64,000 bases of DNA. Source: Mercenaria mercenaria (taxonomy: Eukaryota > Mollusca > Bivalvia > Venerida > Veneridae). This document shows, piece by piece, positions 1-11,500 of the stretch. The stretch lies in NCBI RefSeq assembly GCF_021730395.1, contig NC_069362.1, positions 2,480,001 to 2,544,000 of the forward strand. The letters run 5' to 3'. Within the stretch, counting starts at the first letter, position 1. Every line of letters begins with the position of its first letter. Below the pieces are notes generated by a model. It was given only the letters and a program-made list of their open reading frames with translations, had not been told where the DNA came from and searched no databases. The translations under genes and the position numbers were made by a program.

Positions 1-140
1 ACTGCCAACTTCCCAACATGAGCTAGAGGTGGAGGACGAATGATTTCAGACACAATATCTTTTATCACATCATCACGGAGAACATACGCCTCGCCTGGGG
101 GTCAAACTCAAGACCCCGCGATCCATTGATCTGCACTCTA
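1..140 (-). repeat. tRNA-derived SINE remnant, cut by the window edge
   Basis: Read on the - strand the tract runs from a tRNA-like B-box region (around 88-115) into a body with the words TGTCTGAAATCATTCGTCC and CCACCTCTAGCTCATG. I recognise this as a common bivalve SINE body. A second, diverged copy lies at 41630-41810 in the same orientation. The 3' end lies outside the window. Confidence 0.6.
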
Positions 141-349
141 ATACACACATCCTTATGTGTCTTTATAAAATCTTCCAAAATGTCTAATTCACCACCTCAG
201 TGTGTAATTGGATCACGTTGGAGTAATGAGCAGTTAAATTTCCGCTGATTTCAATTTTAGTATATATTCCTATAATGGCTCTTCGTGTAAAACGCTCGCC
301 AGCATTAAATCGCCACTATCGGATGTACGCGCGTACAAAGGTTAGGGTT
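141..349. other. no recognised feature
   Basis: AT-rich spacer between the SINE remnant and the inverted-repeat element that starts at 359. I see no coding frame and no repeat. Confidence 0.4.
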
Positions 350-358
350 AGGTTTAAC

Positions 359-466
359 GGCATGTTCTAATCTCTGGCCTGGCCTGGCCCGGCCTGGCCT
401 GGCCTGGCCTGGCCCGATGAGCCCAATTTTCGACTGAGCCGGGCCAGGCCAGGCCAGGCCAGGCCA
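359..466 (+). repeat. left terminal inverted repeat (hairpin-forming)
   Basis: About 108 bp, inverted copy of 2250-2357. The arm is built of repeated GGCCT/AGGCC units and can fold on itself into a long GC-rich hairpin. Confidence 0.9.
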
Positions 467-673
467 TAGATTTCAATTTCGTAAAAGGTGAAAGTGATTT
501 CTATAGCATCTTTAAAATCTGACTTTTGGAATAAGTTTGGATATTTCAGACATTATATAAATACATTTTGAACTCCCACTCTGTAAAATTATACACCTGG
601 GAATAAGCCTGTAGCTAACATAACTATTATGTCTAATTTAAAGGTGATGCCTGATTAATTGTTATGACTATTA

Positions 674-780
674 TCAGAACAGAACAGAACAGAACATATA
701 ATTTATTTCAACTTGTACATACGTACATCGTTGTAACGTATACATAGTATACACACATATAACATTTTAAGGGGATCTCC
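674..780 (-). repeat. LINE 3'-tail-like segment with (AGAAC)n
   Basis: Four AGAAC units at about 675-696 are followed by a T-rich stretch. The same arrangement ends the LINE at 49652. On the - strand it reads as a 3' end with a TTCTG microsatellite tail. It probably marks a short LINE fragment inside the 359-2357 element. Confidence 0.4.
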
Positions 781-1030
781 ACCTCAATTGACTCTTGACT
801 GGTGGTTTGGTTTTCCCCCAATTGAATAACCTAACTAATTTTATTATTTTGTCTATTGAGGATTATTTAGTATCGTCCGAAATTATTTAACGAGCACTCA
901 AGCATATTCCGTATGCTTCCGTAAAAAAAAATTCGGTGCCCAAACATAAATAAAAACATAAATATTGAAAACCAAATAAAATATAAACATTTCTTTACTG
1001 CCAGGTCGTACATGCAGATAAAGTTGTGCT

Positions 1031-1085
1031 GACAAAACGTTCAGCTACCAATCTCGGGACTGTAAGTTCGAATCACCTGTTTGAC
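1031..1085 (+). repeat. tRNA-like fragment (B-box-like)
   Basis: The segment contains AGTTCGAATCACC at about 1063-1077, close to a Pol III B box. An A box is weak at best. It faces the - strand tRNA-like segment at 1297-1375 within the same inverted-repeat element. Confidence 0.35.
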
Positions 1086-1296
1086 CTTTTTCATTATCAT
1101 TTTTTTTTTTAATTTCTTCTGTAAACTTAGAATGCAGGAATATTGTCACTTATCGTGATTTATTGTTCATTTATTGAAAGAAATACACAAGTATTTGACA
1201 TTCTTCTACATACAAGTTATTACCATAAAATGTTGTAAGAATAAAACCAGTATCAATAAAATGACATTATATTGATTTAATGAAAACAATCTGAAT

Positions 1297-1375
1297 TGAA
1301 ATCGAACCCACGGTAACATGTGCGAAAGTCGGAGAACCTATCACTATGCCACTGTGCCATTGATAAACTTTGCAT
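1297..1375 (-). repeat. tRNA-like segment with A- and B-box-like motifs
   Basis: On the - strand an A-box-like TGGCACAGTGGCATAG is followed about 40 bases later by the B-box-like GTGGGTTCGATTTC. The spacing is that of a tRNA. Clean cloverleaf stems are not evident, so I call it tRNA-derived rather than a tRNA gene. Confidence 0.45.
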
Positions 1376-2249
1376 GTTATTTTGGTCAATTTAGATATTT
1401 TCAGGTTACAAATATCATATGGTGTAAAATAAAGAGTGGCACCTGTCAATACTAACGGACAACAACTTTCAATTTCTAAAATAATGCTACCTCCGTTCTA
1501 GAATCTGGGATGGTATGGTGCGGGGAAGCGATATATAAATTTTGTAGTTTAGGTTATACACATACTGAATATTTTTGTAAGATTGTTTTTATATTGATCT
1601 AAGTATGTGGGAAAAAAATCCTACAAAGTTTTGTGAAACAGGCTCAAGAGCATCTTTTAGCATTAAATATATCACTTAGAAATAACAAACACAATGCACC
1701 ATTATTTTTTTGTGCAAGAAAAATATCAATAATCTAAAATGCCAACACCCTGACAATGAGTTAGAGGTCCCACAATGAATATTATTTTTATTACTCTTCC
1801 ATAAATTGAACATCAGCTTAAAAACCAAACACATTAAAAGTTCAACTGAACAGTTAAAAGGTCAGCTAAGGATAGTAGGGACACAACCTGTAATTACAAT
1901 TCCCAAAGAGATGTGTTCTCTGCATGCAAATATTCAGTTATATTGCAGTAGGTAAACTTATCAATGAAATTAGCCCTTAGTTTTAAAACCAAGTGTTAAA
2001 GTTGACTTTAAATAATTTGATCACAGAAAACATGGGTAGTTATCATTTTGTTACACCATTTTCTTCAGTGCAAATCAGTATTTCAAATAAGATGAATGAC
2101 GGCTAATTAATGATTCTCCAGAGGACTGGTTTCTCATTTTGTTTGACATGCAGCAAGTAAACAATGCAGGTTAATACTGCCTGCTATTGTAATTGCAAAC
2201 ATGTATATTTAGATTTTATGCCATTCATTTCTCTATGTACAATAAAATC

Positions 2250-2357
2250 TGGCCTGGCCTGGCCTGGCCTGGCCCGGCCCAGTCGAAAATTGGGCTCATC
2301 GGGCCAGGCCAGGCCAGGCCAGGCCGGGCCAGGCCAGGCCAGAGATTAGAACATGCC
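2250..2357 (-). repeat. right terminal inverted repeat (hairpin-forming)
   Basis: Inverted copy of 359-466, followed directly by the target duplication AGGTTTAAC at 2358-2366. Apparent reading frames across it come only from the GGCCT repeats. Confidence 0.9.
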
Positions 2358-2366
2358 AGGTTTAAC

Positions 2367-5025
2367 ATATGTTTTGTAGCGTACATTCAATGCGTGTGTA
2401 CAGTTAATTCCAACCACGCTTGCTAACCGTAAAGTGATGTGTTTGGATTCAACTAGTTTTCTGACATGCTGTTTTCGAACCCCATTGTACATTCAACGCT
2501 TAATACGCAATAGAGTTAGGATTTATTTAGGGGCATAAGAATTTCTTGGACTTGTAATAGAGTTTGGCATTACATCTTTTATCAGTTGATATTCTTTGTA
2601 AATAGACAAAACGTAGTTATTATGACGCATTAAATGACAATGCAAACAATTGAGACAGTCAATCATACTCGTTATTCAAAATGACGTGAAGAATTATCCT
2701 TTTGCACTCGTGTAAAACCAAATCTTTTTCCAAATGAAACAAATATACAACCCATGCAAAATTACCGTACGGTGCAAACATATTTGTTCTTATGCAGATT
2801 CTGCAATAGGTATATTTTTCTCGTCATGTGAACAAGCAATAAAAATAGACCTGCACATTTGGGTTAGGAAGTTATAGTCAGTCCTTGTCCCTAACAGATT
2901 TTTAAAAAGCGAGCAGAATATCGAGATATTGCTGTGCAGTTCTACAAGAACACACAGAATTAATACACATCTAAATGGTAACAAATCCGTGTTGACATTG
3001 TTTGGTACTTAAATAGATTAAACTAACTGTCTTTCCGCTATATTTAATCCTCAGAGCTTACGCAAGGCGAAATCTCAATTTTCGTTTCTAAGATATCGTC
3101 GCAGTCTTTGGAACTATACTATTACTTAATAAATCAATGTGAAATATAGTTTCAAGGGCATTAAGGGTGCAGATTCAGCAGAAATCACCCACCGTAATAC
3201 ACAGACACGTAACAAATAAAGCACATAGAAATTATGACTTTGTTAGTTTTTTTCTTAAAATCCATAAACAATATCTGCCTCTATAAGACTGTATAGTCCA
3301 TACACAGCTTGAAGTAACACCTGTCAAACATAGTTTGCCTGGTGGCACAAAGTAAGGGAAAGGTAAAGTTCAGACAATACACTGTGTCCTGTGTATAAGC
3401 CTCTTTCTTACATGTTCAGCTTAACAAATCTATTTGTCATCAGATTACTTTTTGTCAGTACTCTTTGCTGAGTAGTGACATTTGCACTTAGATCTAGCGG
3501 TCGACGTTTGTGGTTTCGCATTTGAGCAGCTTCAGGGAACTTATTCTGTTACAATCAGATGAATGAGTGTCAGTTCTAGAGAAAATAACACCAAATCCGC
3601 ATAAAGTATTATTTTAAAGTAAAACAGAACCGTCACCTTTGATACTTGCCGTTTTAAGAATTAAATGCTATTTTCAAGAAATAATGACTTTTCACATCAA
3701 ACGCTTGAATATACAATATTGTAACGTTTGACGTTTCATAGAAGTCCCATATCAGGGGAAATAAATCGAAATTTAGCTTTGTCCTCAATTTAGCCGCGTT
3801 AAGCTCCCTTTGGTTATAACAAGAATGTATAATATGCACCAAATACTCCGATATTTCTCTAGGTCATTAGTTGATTCACTTTGACCTATAGAAACCTTTC
3901 AGTTAGCAGTTTATATGATGACATGAAATCTATGTATCATGATGGTTCTACGAACCCTGAAAGGCTGAAATAATGCCACCCGTAAAGGCCCCGTGATCTT
4001 CCTCTACGGTTTAACATTAGACCTAGCTTGTGTCTGTTCTACTTAAACCAGTTAATTGCAAATAAATGAACGAATCATCTGTTAAGTTATTCACTGTCTT
4101 TGTTTTTCAAGTCTACTACACTTATTCATGCCACCTCATGTGACATCAAAGTTTTGAATGGTGTCTTCTTTTTCTCAAGTGTTCTTACAACTTTTAATAT
4201 CAAGCTCAATGTGGGGGATTATTAGATATATATTTTATTTCAATAAATAGTCCCGTTTACCGTGTTCATGTACTTTGTTTTAGCATTTTGTTTAGAAAAC
4301 TGTATTGGATCATTCTCGTGGAAACAATTTCTGCGTTAGATTAGTTCTTGTGTCTTTGGTAAAGTGTGGTCTCGACTCTAGCGGACGGAATTATGTTTGG
4401 CGAAATATTCATTCTATATAGTTAAAGTGCAACTTAAGACTTGGCATGGACTTACATATTCATTTGCGTTTAAACTAAAACAGCTATTTGGATCAACTTT
4501 AAATACGCAATAACAGATAAAATCTCCAATAATAGAAGATCATTGACGTTCAAAACTGAACAATTAAGAGCACGAAAACAGTATCCGTTACCGCTTAAAA
4601 CAGTCTTAAATTTAACACGATATTATTAGATTTTGAAATGCATATTATTTGTATCAGCTGGTACCCGATCCATAAAGTAAACGTAGGCGATTTAATCTTT
4701 GAAATGACGATAATAGTAAATATAGAAAGGATTTGATACGTTCATTAAATATAGTTGATGGGATTCCTATCTATTTCTAATAGCAACGATCTATAAAAAG
4801 TAACACAACGGTTATTCCATGTTTAAATTTAACATATATTCCCATATTCGTCATAGATGTATCGCGGTAACTAATGGTTAATTGATCGAGGAGTTATACC
4901 AGCACTAGACATCCACAAAGCGCAGGTTTAATACCATAAGTGTTCTTTATAGCAATGGCTACTTTGATTTTTGTATGAATTTATGTATATAGTTACCCAG
5001 TTCATTAAAGGATTTTAAGAAAAAT
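2367..5025. other. intergenic, upstream of the NLR-like gene
   Basis: 2.6 kb of AT-rich DNA with short spurious frames only. It must hold the promoter of the gene that starts at 5026, but I cannot point to a convincing core promoter element. Confidence 0.4.
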
Positions 5026-5583
5026 ATGGCTACACCAGACGTACACGAGGAGCAGCTGAGGAACCTGCTATACAGATACTGGGTTAAAGCGGGTCTTGCC
5101 CTCAAATACTTTAAAGAAGGAATAGAAGGCTTTATCGATGACTGCATTAAGGAACAACAGAGAGATATTCTCGACGAGATCCGACGGCAGATCGGCCATC
5201 CAGACGCAAGCTGCGGCCAGTGTGATGTACACGAAATACGCCCACACCATAAATCTAGTTCTTGCAGGTTTGGTAAAAAGTGCTACTGCCGAGATTCAAG
5301 AAGGATACCGTGCCCAAATGATGTGTGTGGTAGAATCTTTGATAAGATTGTCGAACAACATAGGTATGGCAGCCCGTCCTTTAGAAATACAGACGCGACC
5401 AAATGGTGTAGTGACCACTGGGAGATTGCGAAGTGCTTCCTGGATAAGTCTGGCTACGCAGGAAAGATGAGTGCATCTGATACAGATTGCAAAGGGCTGC
5501 TTAGTATAATCACCAATAACATGTTTGTTCAGTTGAGATTAGATACACCGATCGAGGAAGACAAATCTGACGTTTTTTCAAAG
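5026..5583 (+). CDS. NLR-like gene exon 1: Cys-rich N-terminal module
   Basis: 186 codons starting at ATG 5026. The donor is AAG|GTAAAT and the next exon is in phase 0. The module is helical at the N terminus (YRYWVKAGLALKYF). It then has paired cysteines and the words IPCPNDVCGRI, TKWCSDHWEIAKCF and SIITNNMF. I recognise this layout from other bivalve NACHT proteins but cannot tie it to a named domain. The Cys/His pattern suggests metal binding, which is inference. Confidence 0.8.
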
Positions 5584-8500
5584 GTAAATAGAATTCTGTC
5601 TTTTCGTTTTCTCTTAGAACTTACAGGAAGCTTGTTCTCTTAACCAAGTCCGCCCCCCCCCCCCCCCCCCCCCCCCCCAACTAAAATGACAATGGGCCCT
5701 TTGGGTCCGATATCAAAGTACATCTGTGTGGACTCTTTCAATTGCATTCTCCGCCACTGAAAGCGATATGATAATATCCAAGTAATTTTGTGCGAAATGC
5801 TGCGGTTTTGTTAGTCTGTGACACTGATCTGTCTTAGCGAATACAGTTAATATGTAGTATAAACGCGTGGAAGAGTCTACGGTTTTCTACTGCGGATTTT
5901 TAAACAATTAAAGGGCAGTTACTCTAAGGAAAATTGACCAATGAAAAAAAAAATGACGGGCATCATCGAAGTATGTTGGTTCATATTTATTTCAAGTTTC
6001 ATGAAATTCTACCAGCTTGTTACTTAGACGTGGATTTTTCATTAAATCAAGGGCAATAACTCAGATTCATACAGATTGACTTACGTATCATTCAACAGTA
6101 TCCTCATGAACACGAATTTTTAACTCAACTGTCGACGCAAAATGGCTGACACTGAAATCCGCTCGCAAGATCCGGCTGGGGTTCAGTTCGTCTATATACT
6201 GTGTAAATAGCATATTTAATTTGACCGATAGAAACATTTCGGACAAAGGTAATAACGAAAAAGTCAGAGGAATCCAATTGAAATGGACCAAAGTTGTATT
6301 TGGTTATTATCCTTGAGCTTTATCAAGGGAAGTAACAAGCTAGTAAAAGAAATTGCGCGCAACAAATGGATATATCATATTTCAAAACAAATATGTAACC
6401 AGATACTAAAATTGATATGGGTTTTCATTGTTAAATCGGTTTATTTCATGCTTTTCAGTGGTTTACTGAAATATAATGGTAGATTATATCCTGGTAAACC
6501 CACAGTGAAATTTATCAAAATATAATTTTCACTGTGCCGGACTACTTTCTTCCCCCAATTGGACACCTCTCTATGTACATGTATATACATGAGGTGACAG
6601 GTTGGTTGTAGTAGCTTCCCTTTGTTTACATGTTTGTAACAACAACAACAACACCTGTCAAATCTGACGTCTGCTTTAGTATACAATCAAGATGTCTGTA
6701 GAAGAACTGGATCCAGAGGTCTTGAATGACATTTTCACAAATTTCTTTGACCAGGAGGAATATGGAGACTTTCAGGTTGCAGACAGGAACTTTAGACAAG
6801 TAGATGCTGACCAGTTTCTTAAAGAAAATGAAAATAAAAATACCCAAAAGAAGACAGAGAGTGACATGAAGTTATTCTTCTCTTTTCTGATGTCAAAAAA
6901 TGAAATGAGAAAACCAGAATACATTCCCCCATATCAGCTTAATTCATTACTGTGTGAATTTATCTTGGGTGTTACCAAGAAAGATGGCAGGGAATATGAG
7001 CCTACAACTTTGCGGGCTTTATAAGCTCTGTTGACAGATATCTAAAAGCAAGTGACAGCAATGTTGCCATATTCAAGGACAGAGAATTTTCCAAAACACG
7101 AGCTGTCCTTTCAAGAAAACAGCAACAGCTGAAAGGCCAGGGACTTGGCAATAAGCCGAGAGCTGCAGAAACCATGACAGAGTCTATCATTGACCAGATG
7201 CATGAAGCCAGGACACTAGGTGACTACACTCCAAGGTCTTTGTTACACTCCATGTGGTTTGTATGCACAAACCATTTTGGAATGCGGACAGGCAAAGAAT
7301 GCCGTGATCTCTGCTGGGGAGATATTCATCTTAGAATGGACGAAACTTCTGGTGAGGAGTATCTTATATATGACCAAGAGAGACAAACCAAAACCAGATC
7401 TGGTTCAAATCCTCGGGACATTAGGTACGTTTCAATTGCATTTTTATTTAATGGCTTTATTACACTCCCGCAACGTCGAACATGTGATAAATAGCGGATA
7501 TTACATGAGTGTCTTTTCATATTGAATTTATTAAACTCGTTGAATAAAATGATAAAATGCGAGGCTCTGCCGAGCATTTTATCAATTTTATTCAACGAGT
7601 TTAATAAATTAAATGTCGAAAGACACAAATGTAATATTCTTTTCATCACATGTTAGCTATTCATGTCGAAACATCAAAAATTCAACTTTCTTTTACTATA
7701 CAAATAAGTCAATTTGTCCAGCGTCTCCTATACTGTAAACGACGTCGACGTCAAAGCGTTATTACACTAGTGTATTATCATTTTTATTTAATGGCTTTAT
7801 TACACTCCCGCAAAGTCGAACATGTGATAAAGTAATTTAATTCATATACAGTAGATCTACCATAATTTTTGTGTTGTTTTTTTTCAGTGTCACTGAATGA
7901 GCACTAAAATTAGTAATTTCAAAATTTGTGTCACAAATTGAAATATCTCATTCTTCCACTGATATTTCTTTCGGTTTATTCATGCACAAAATGCTTTAAA
8001 TATTTTGTATTTTTGATACCATCTTAAAATATCTTTAAAATTGCACAAGCTTTCCTTGTGAAAATGTGAAATCTGTGAAATAAAAAAAAAAATATATGTG
8101 AAATCTGATATTACAGGAGTGTCTTTTCATATTGAATTTATTAAACAAGTTGAATAAAATAATAAAATGCGAGGCTCTGCAGAGCATTTTATCAATTTTA
8201 CTCATCGAGTTTAAAGGCACTGACCTCCAGATTTGGATAAATAATATTTTTTCTTTCAAATTGAACTTTGGTCATATTACGAACATTAGAATATGAGTTT
8301 TTGTTTCTAAAATAATTTAAAAATCCTATTCAAGAAAAAAGATGACCGTCTCGGCAATCGAACCCCGGACAACCACGGCAATAAAGACATTTTCCCGTCT
8401 TCGTAACCAATAAAGCTATTGAGGAATTAGTGAGTTATGATTTCAAAATACAGATTTTTATAATTGAGACAGTTTACCTGGAGTAATGCGTTACAAACGC

Positions 8501-11500
8501 ATTTCGATTTTCATCGTAAAAAGTAGAAAAAACAGCAAATTCTAATGTGTTTCCGTAACATGATATAGTTTGTCAGTAATTAAGTTTTAACCCTTCTTAA
8601 GAAATATAGCATTTATTTCCAGATATCTAAAAAATCTTTTAGTAGACTAGTAGAATGATCTGGAGGCCAGTCCCTTTAATAAACTAATGTGGAAAGTCAC
8701 AAATGTCATATTCTTTTTTCCCCACATGATAACCTTCCCTGGCGAAACATCAAAAATTCTACTTTCTTTTACTAGATTATATGAATAAGTCAATTTGACT
8801 AACGTCTCCTATACTATAAACAACGTCCACGCGTTTACTGAAATATAATGGTAGATTATTTGTAATGATAACGATAAACAACAAAACAGCTATCCAAACT
8901 GGGATTCGAACCCAGGCCTACTGCTACTTAGTAACAGCCGTCCTTCCGCTAGACTATTTGGATGCACAACTGTTGTATGTTGCTACAATCACCATTACGA
9001 TTTAGAGTTTTAGACTTGCATTTTTTCTGTAAAATGTCTGTCAAAAGGTTAGAGACTGTAATAAAGATAAATGTTTTAATGATGTATAACAGTGTAAATT
9101 TCATTACTTCAGAGGTACAAAACCCAAAGCCTATGCCACTGCTGACGCCCAGAGAGATCCTGTACATCTGTACAAGCTGTACAGCCAGAAACGACCGGAC
9201 GAAATGTGCAAACCTGACAGCCCATTCTTCCTTACACCAAATGATAAACCACAGAGATGCTGGTTCAAAAAAACCCCACTTGGAATAAATAAACTTTACA
9301 ACATTATGAGAGACATGAAGGCTGAAGCAGGAATTGAAAATCCCAGAATAACGCCTTACAGGTGTGCATATTATACATCTATATTCTTATTTTATGCTTT
9401 TCCATGGTTTATCTAGATATAATAAATGAACAGCTGAAAATATCCTGATATAGCAACGTTTTATAAGCCTGATTTTATAGCCGATATTGTTCTGAGTTCC
9501 AAACTGAAAATTTTTCCCCCCATTTTTCTGCAAACATTTTCAATTCAGAGCTTTAAAACGACAGTTTTACTGGAATGTCAAGTACGTAAATTATAAGCCG
9601 TCATATGGATACTAAAACTTTTTCCGACAATCAAAAAAATTCAAATCTGACATCTATTGATCTTTTCTTTCCTTTTCAAATTCATTTCTGAAAAAAAGAA
9701 ACACCCTAAAACTGTAAAATATCTACTTTTGAAATACCCTTACCAAAGTCATACCTGCATAAATTCAGTATATTTAAAGTAGTTTGATAACAAGAATCTT
9801 CAAGTACTTATCAGACTGTAAGCCCAGGCCTCCAGATAATTTTTCATGCAATTAGTGTTTCAATTCTTTGTTTTTTCACAACCAAATTCAATCAGTATTA
9901 GTTTTGCATCGCAAACATTTAATCTTTCTTAGTTAGTTTTTTTTTTTTTTTTTGCTGGAGGGAGTGCATCTATCATTTTTTGTCCGTTTTCAATGACTTT
10001 AGTAATTTTTCTGTTACGTTTTAGTATTTCGCTATTCATCATGGGCTATTTCCAACCAGAATCAATGACATTTGTTATGATGTCCGGTACAATTCCACCT
10101 GCGATTTCTTCATTAAGATTTTTTCCGTTCTTGTCATAAAATTAACCATAGAAGGACATGCACTGTCAGTTTGATGCTTTGCTCATCCTCGCTTTCTTAC
10201 TGCCGACGTCATATTCGCAATTTCTTAGAAGGTGATATCATTCTAGCAAGCTAATAAATGGCACGATTAAGATTTTATCGCTGACTTGAATTAGCCGTGA
10301 AATTAAGAAAATTTTAGTAATAAGTTCCCAAACATGGTTTATCGTAGAATAACCCGTGTTTTCTGTGTTCTTATGCGTACATGTAAGAATGTATCAAGAA
10401 GGCCGTATTATTTTAAATACTGTTTCGCATAAGAACGAAAAACTCGTGTTATTCTACGATAAATCACACTTGGGAACTTGTTATTTCGATTCTAACACTA
10501 CATACTAGTATCAACAGTGTAAGAAAAAAACTACTTTTTACAACCGTGCTATGCACCTGGATCGGTAACGTCACTGCACGCGAGTGGTTTATTTAAGAAA
10601 TAATATATCTCATCGGTGATTTGTCGCTGAATAAATCACTGTTTGGAGTTCAGATGCGGAGGAATTATATCACGAGGGCGGAGCCCGAGTTGTATAATAC
10701 TACGCAGCTGAACGACAAACACTGATTTATTCAAGAGCAAATCACTAAATGAGATGTATTATTTTGATTCTAACACGTTACCAAGGACGGGACACCTGCA
10801 CTTTACCAGTACGCACATTAAATAAACACTCCCCATTTATTCTTATGGGGGCTACTGCCCCCACACCCCCGTTTTTCTGTTTTCTTTAATGAATAGATTA
10901 TTGTTACAATTTATTTAAATGATTGTAACGAGCACATCCTACCTTTTACAATCCTAGCAAAAAGTGCGTACCAGTAAAGCGCATTCTAGCCCCAAGGACT
11001 TTAAAGTACATCTTTGCCGGCATTCATTAATTATTTGCCCGTTTTCAATCGGTTTCTTTCTAGCGCGCTGCTACGCCGTTTGACGCAATAATTGTGACGT
11101 CAGAACAGTGAATTGTTGTTTGATAATTCACTGATTCCAGCCTTCTTTGTTTAATAGTAAAATGAATCGGATCGTGTTAGAATGCAGAATGAGAATAACC
11201 CGAGAGCCCTCCCATGTCAGCCAACTTAGAAAAACGAACTTATGCCTGCATACTTATTCTAAAGAAAATGCACTTGTACAAAATAATTTATGCCTTCAAA
11301 TAATTTCATAGGTCAATGATATGAAAATTCCATTCATTTTTTTTTTCAGCTCCAGAAAACATCTGGTTCAAACTCTAAACGATGCTGGGGTCCCTGCCAA
11401 CCAAATCATGCAAATTTCTGGTCACAAGAATGTGAATTCTATAAACAACTACAGTAAAATCAACAACGACCAGTCGAGAAATATTTCTAAAATACTGTCG

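Larger units (their letters stand above)
350..2366. mobile_element. Foldback/MULE-like non-autonomous DNA element with 9-bp target duplication
   Basis: The ends at 359-466 and 2250-2357 are inverted copies of each other over about 108 bp with very few differences. Both start GGCATGTTCTAATCTCTGG. Each end is also internally palindromic, made of GGCCT units on one side and AGGCC units on the other around the loop CAATTTTCGACTG. The element is flanked by the identical 9-mer AGGTTTAAC at 350-358 and 2358-2366, so the element proper is 359-2357 (1999 bp). No transposase frame is visible inside. A 9-bp duplication fits Mutator-like or Foldback elements, but the family is an inference. The interior carries a LINE-tail-like stretch and two tRNA-like segments. 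Confidence 0.85.
8104..8735. mobile_element. palindromic MITE, copy 2, split by an insertion
   Basis: Same sequence as copy 1 (GATATTACAGGAGTGTC ... TGCAGAGCATTTTATC). The right arm resumes only after 8679 (ATAAACTAATGTGG ... CCCCACATGA). The insert is the separate TIR element at 8215-8675. Confidence 0.7.
7425..9112. other. intron of the recombinase gene filled with MITEs
   Basis: It holds two copies of a palindromic MITE (7480-7655 and 8104-8735). The second is split by another TIR element, and a tRNA-like segment lies at 8880-8957. A stretch of about 50 bp with TTTATTTAATGGCTTTATTA occurs twice, at 7441-7490 and 7782-7832. Confidence 0.7.
9362..11349. other. second intron of the recombinase gene; cluster of inverted repeats
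   Basis: 9362-10310 is AT-rich with a poly-T run near 9940 and nothing coding. From 10319 to 11186 there are three stacked inverted repeats, listed separately. Confidence 0.6.

Noticed and set aside
2164-2426. Two overlapping + strand open frames across the GGCCTGGCC repeat
   Set aside because: They translate the repeat units only (PGLARP-type residues) and end in unique DNA; they come from the right TIR.
7326-7649. 107-codon - strand frame
   Set aside because: It crosses the palindromic MITE and the antisense of recombinase exon 1. Not a gene.
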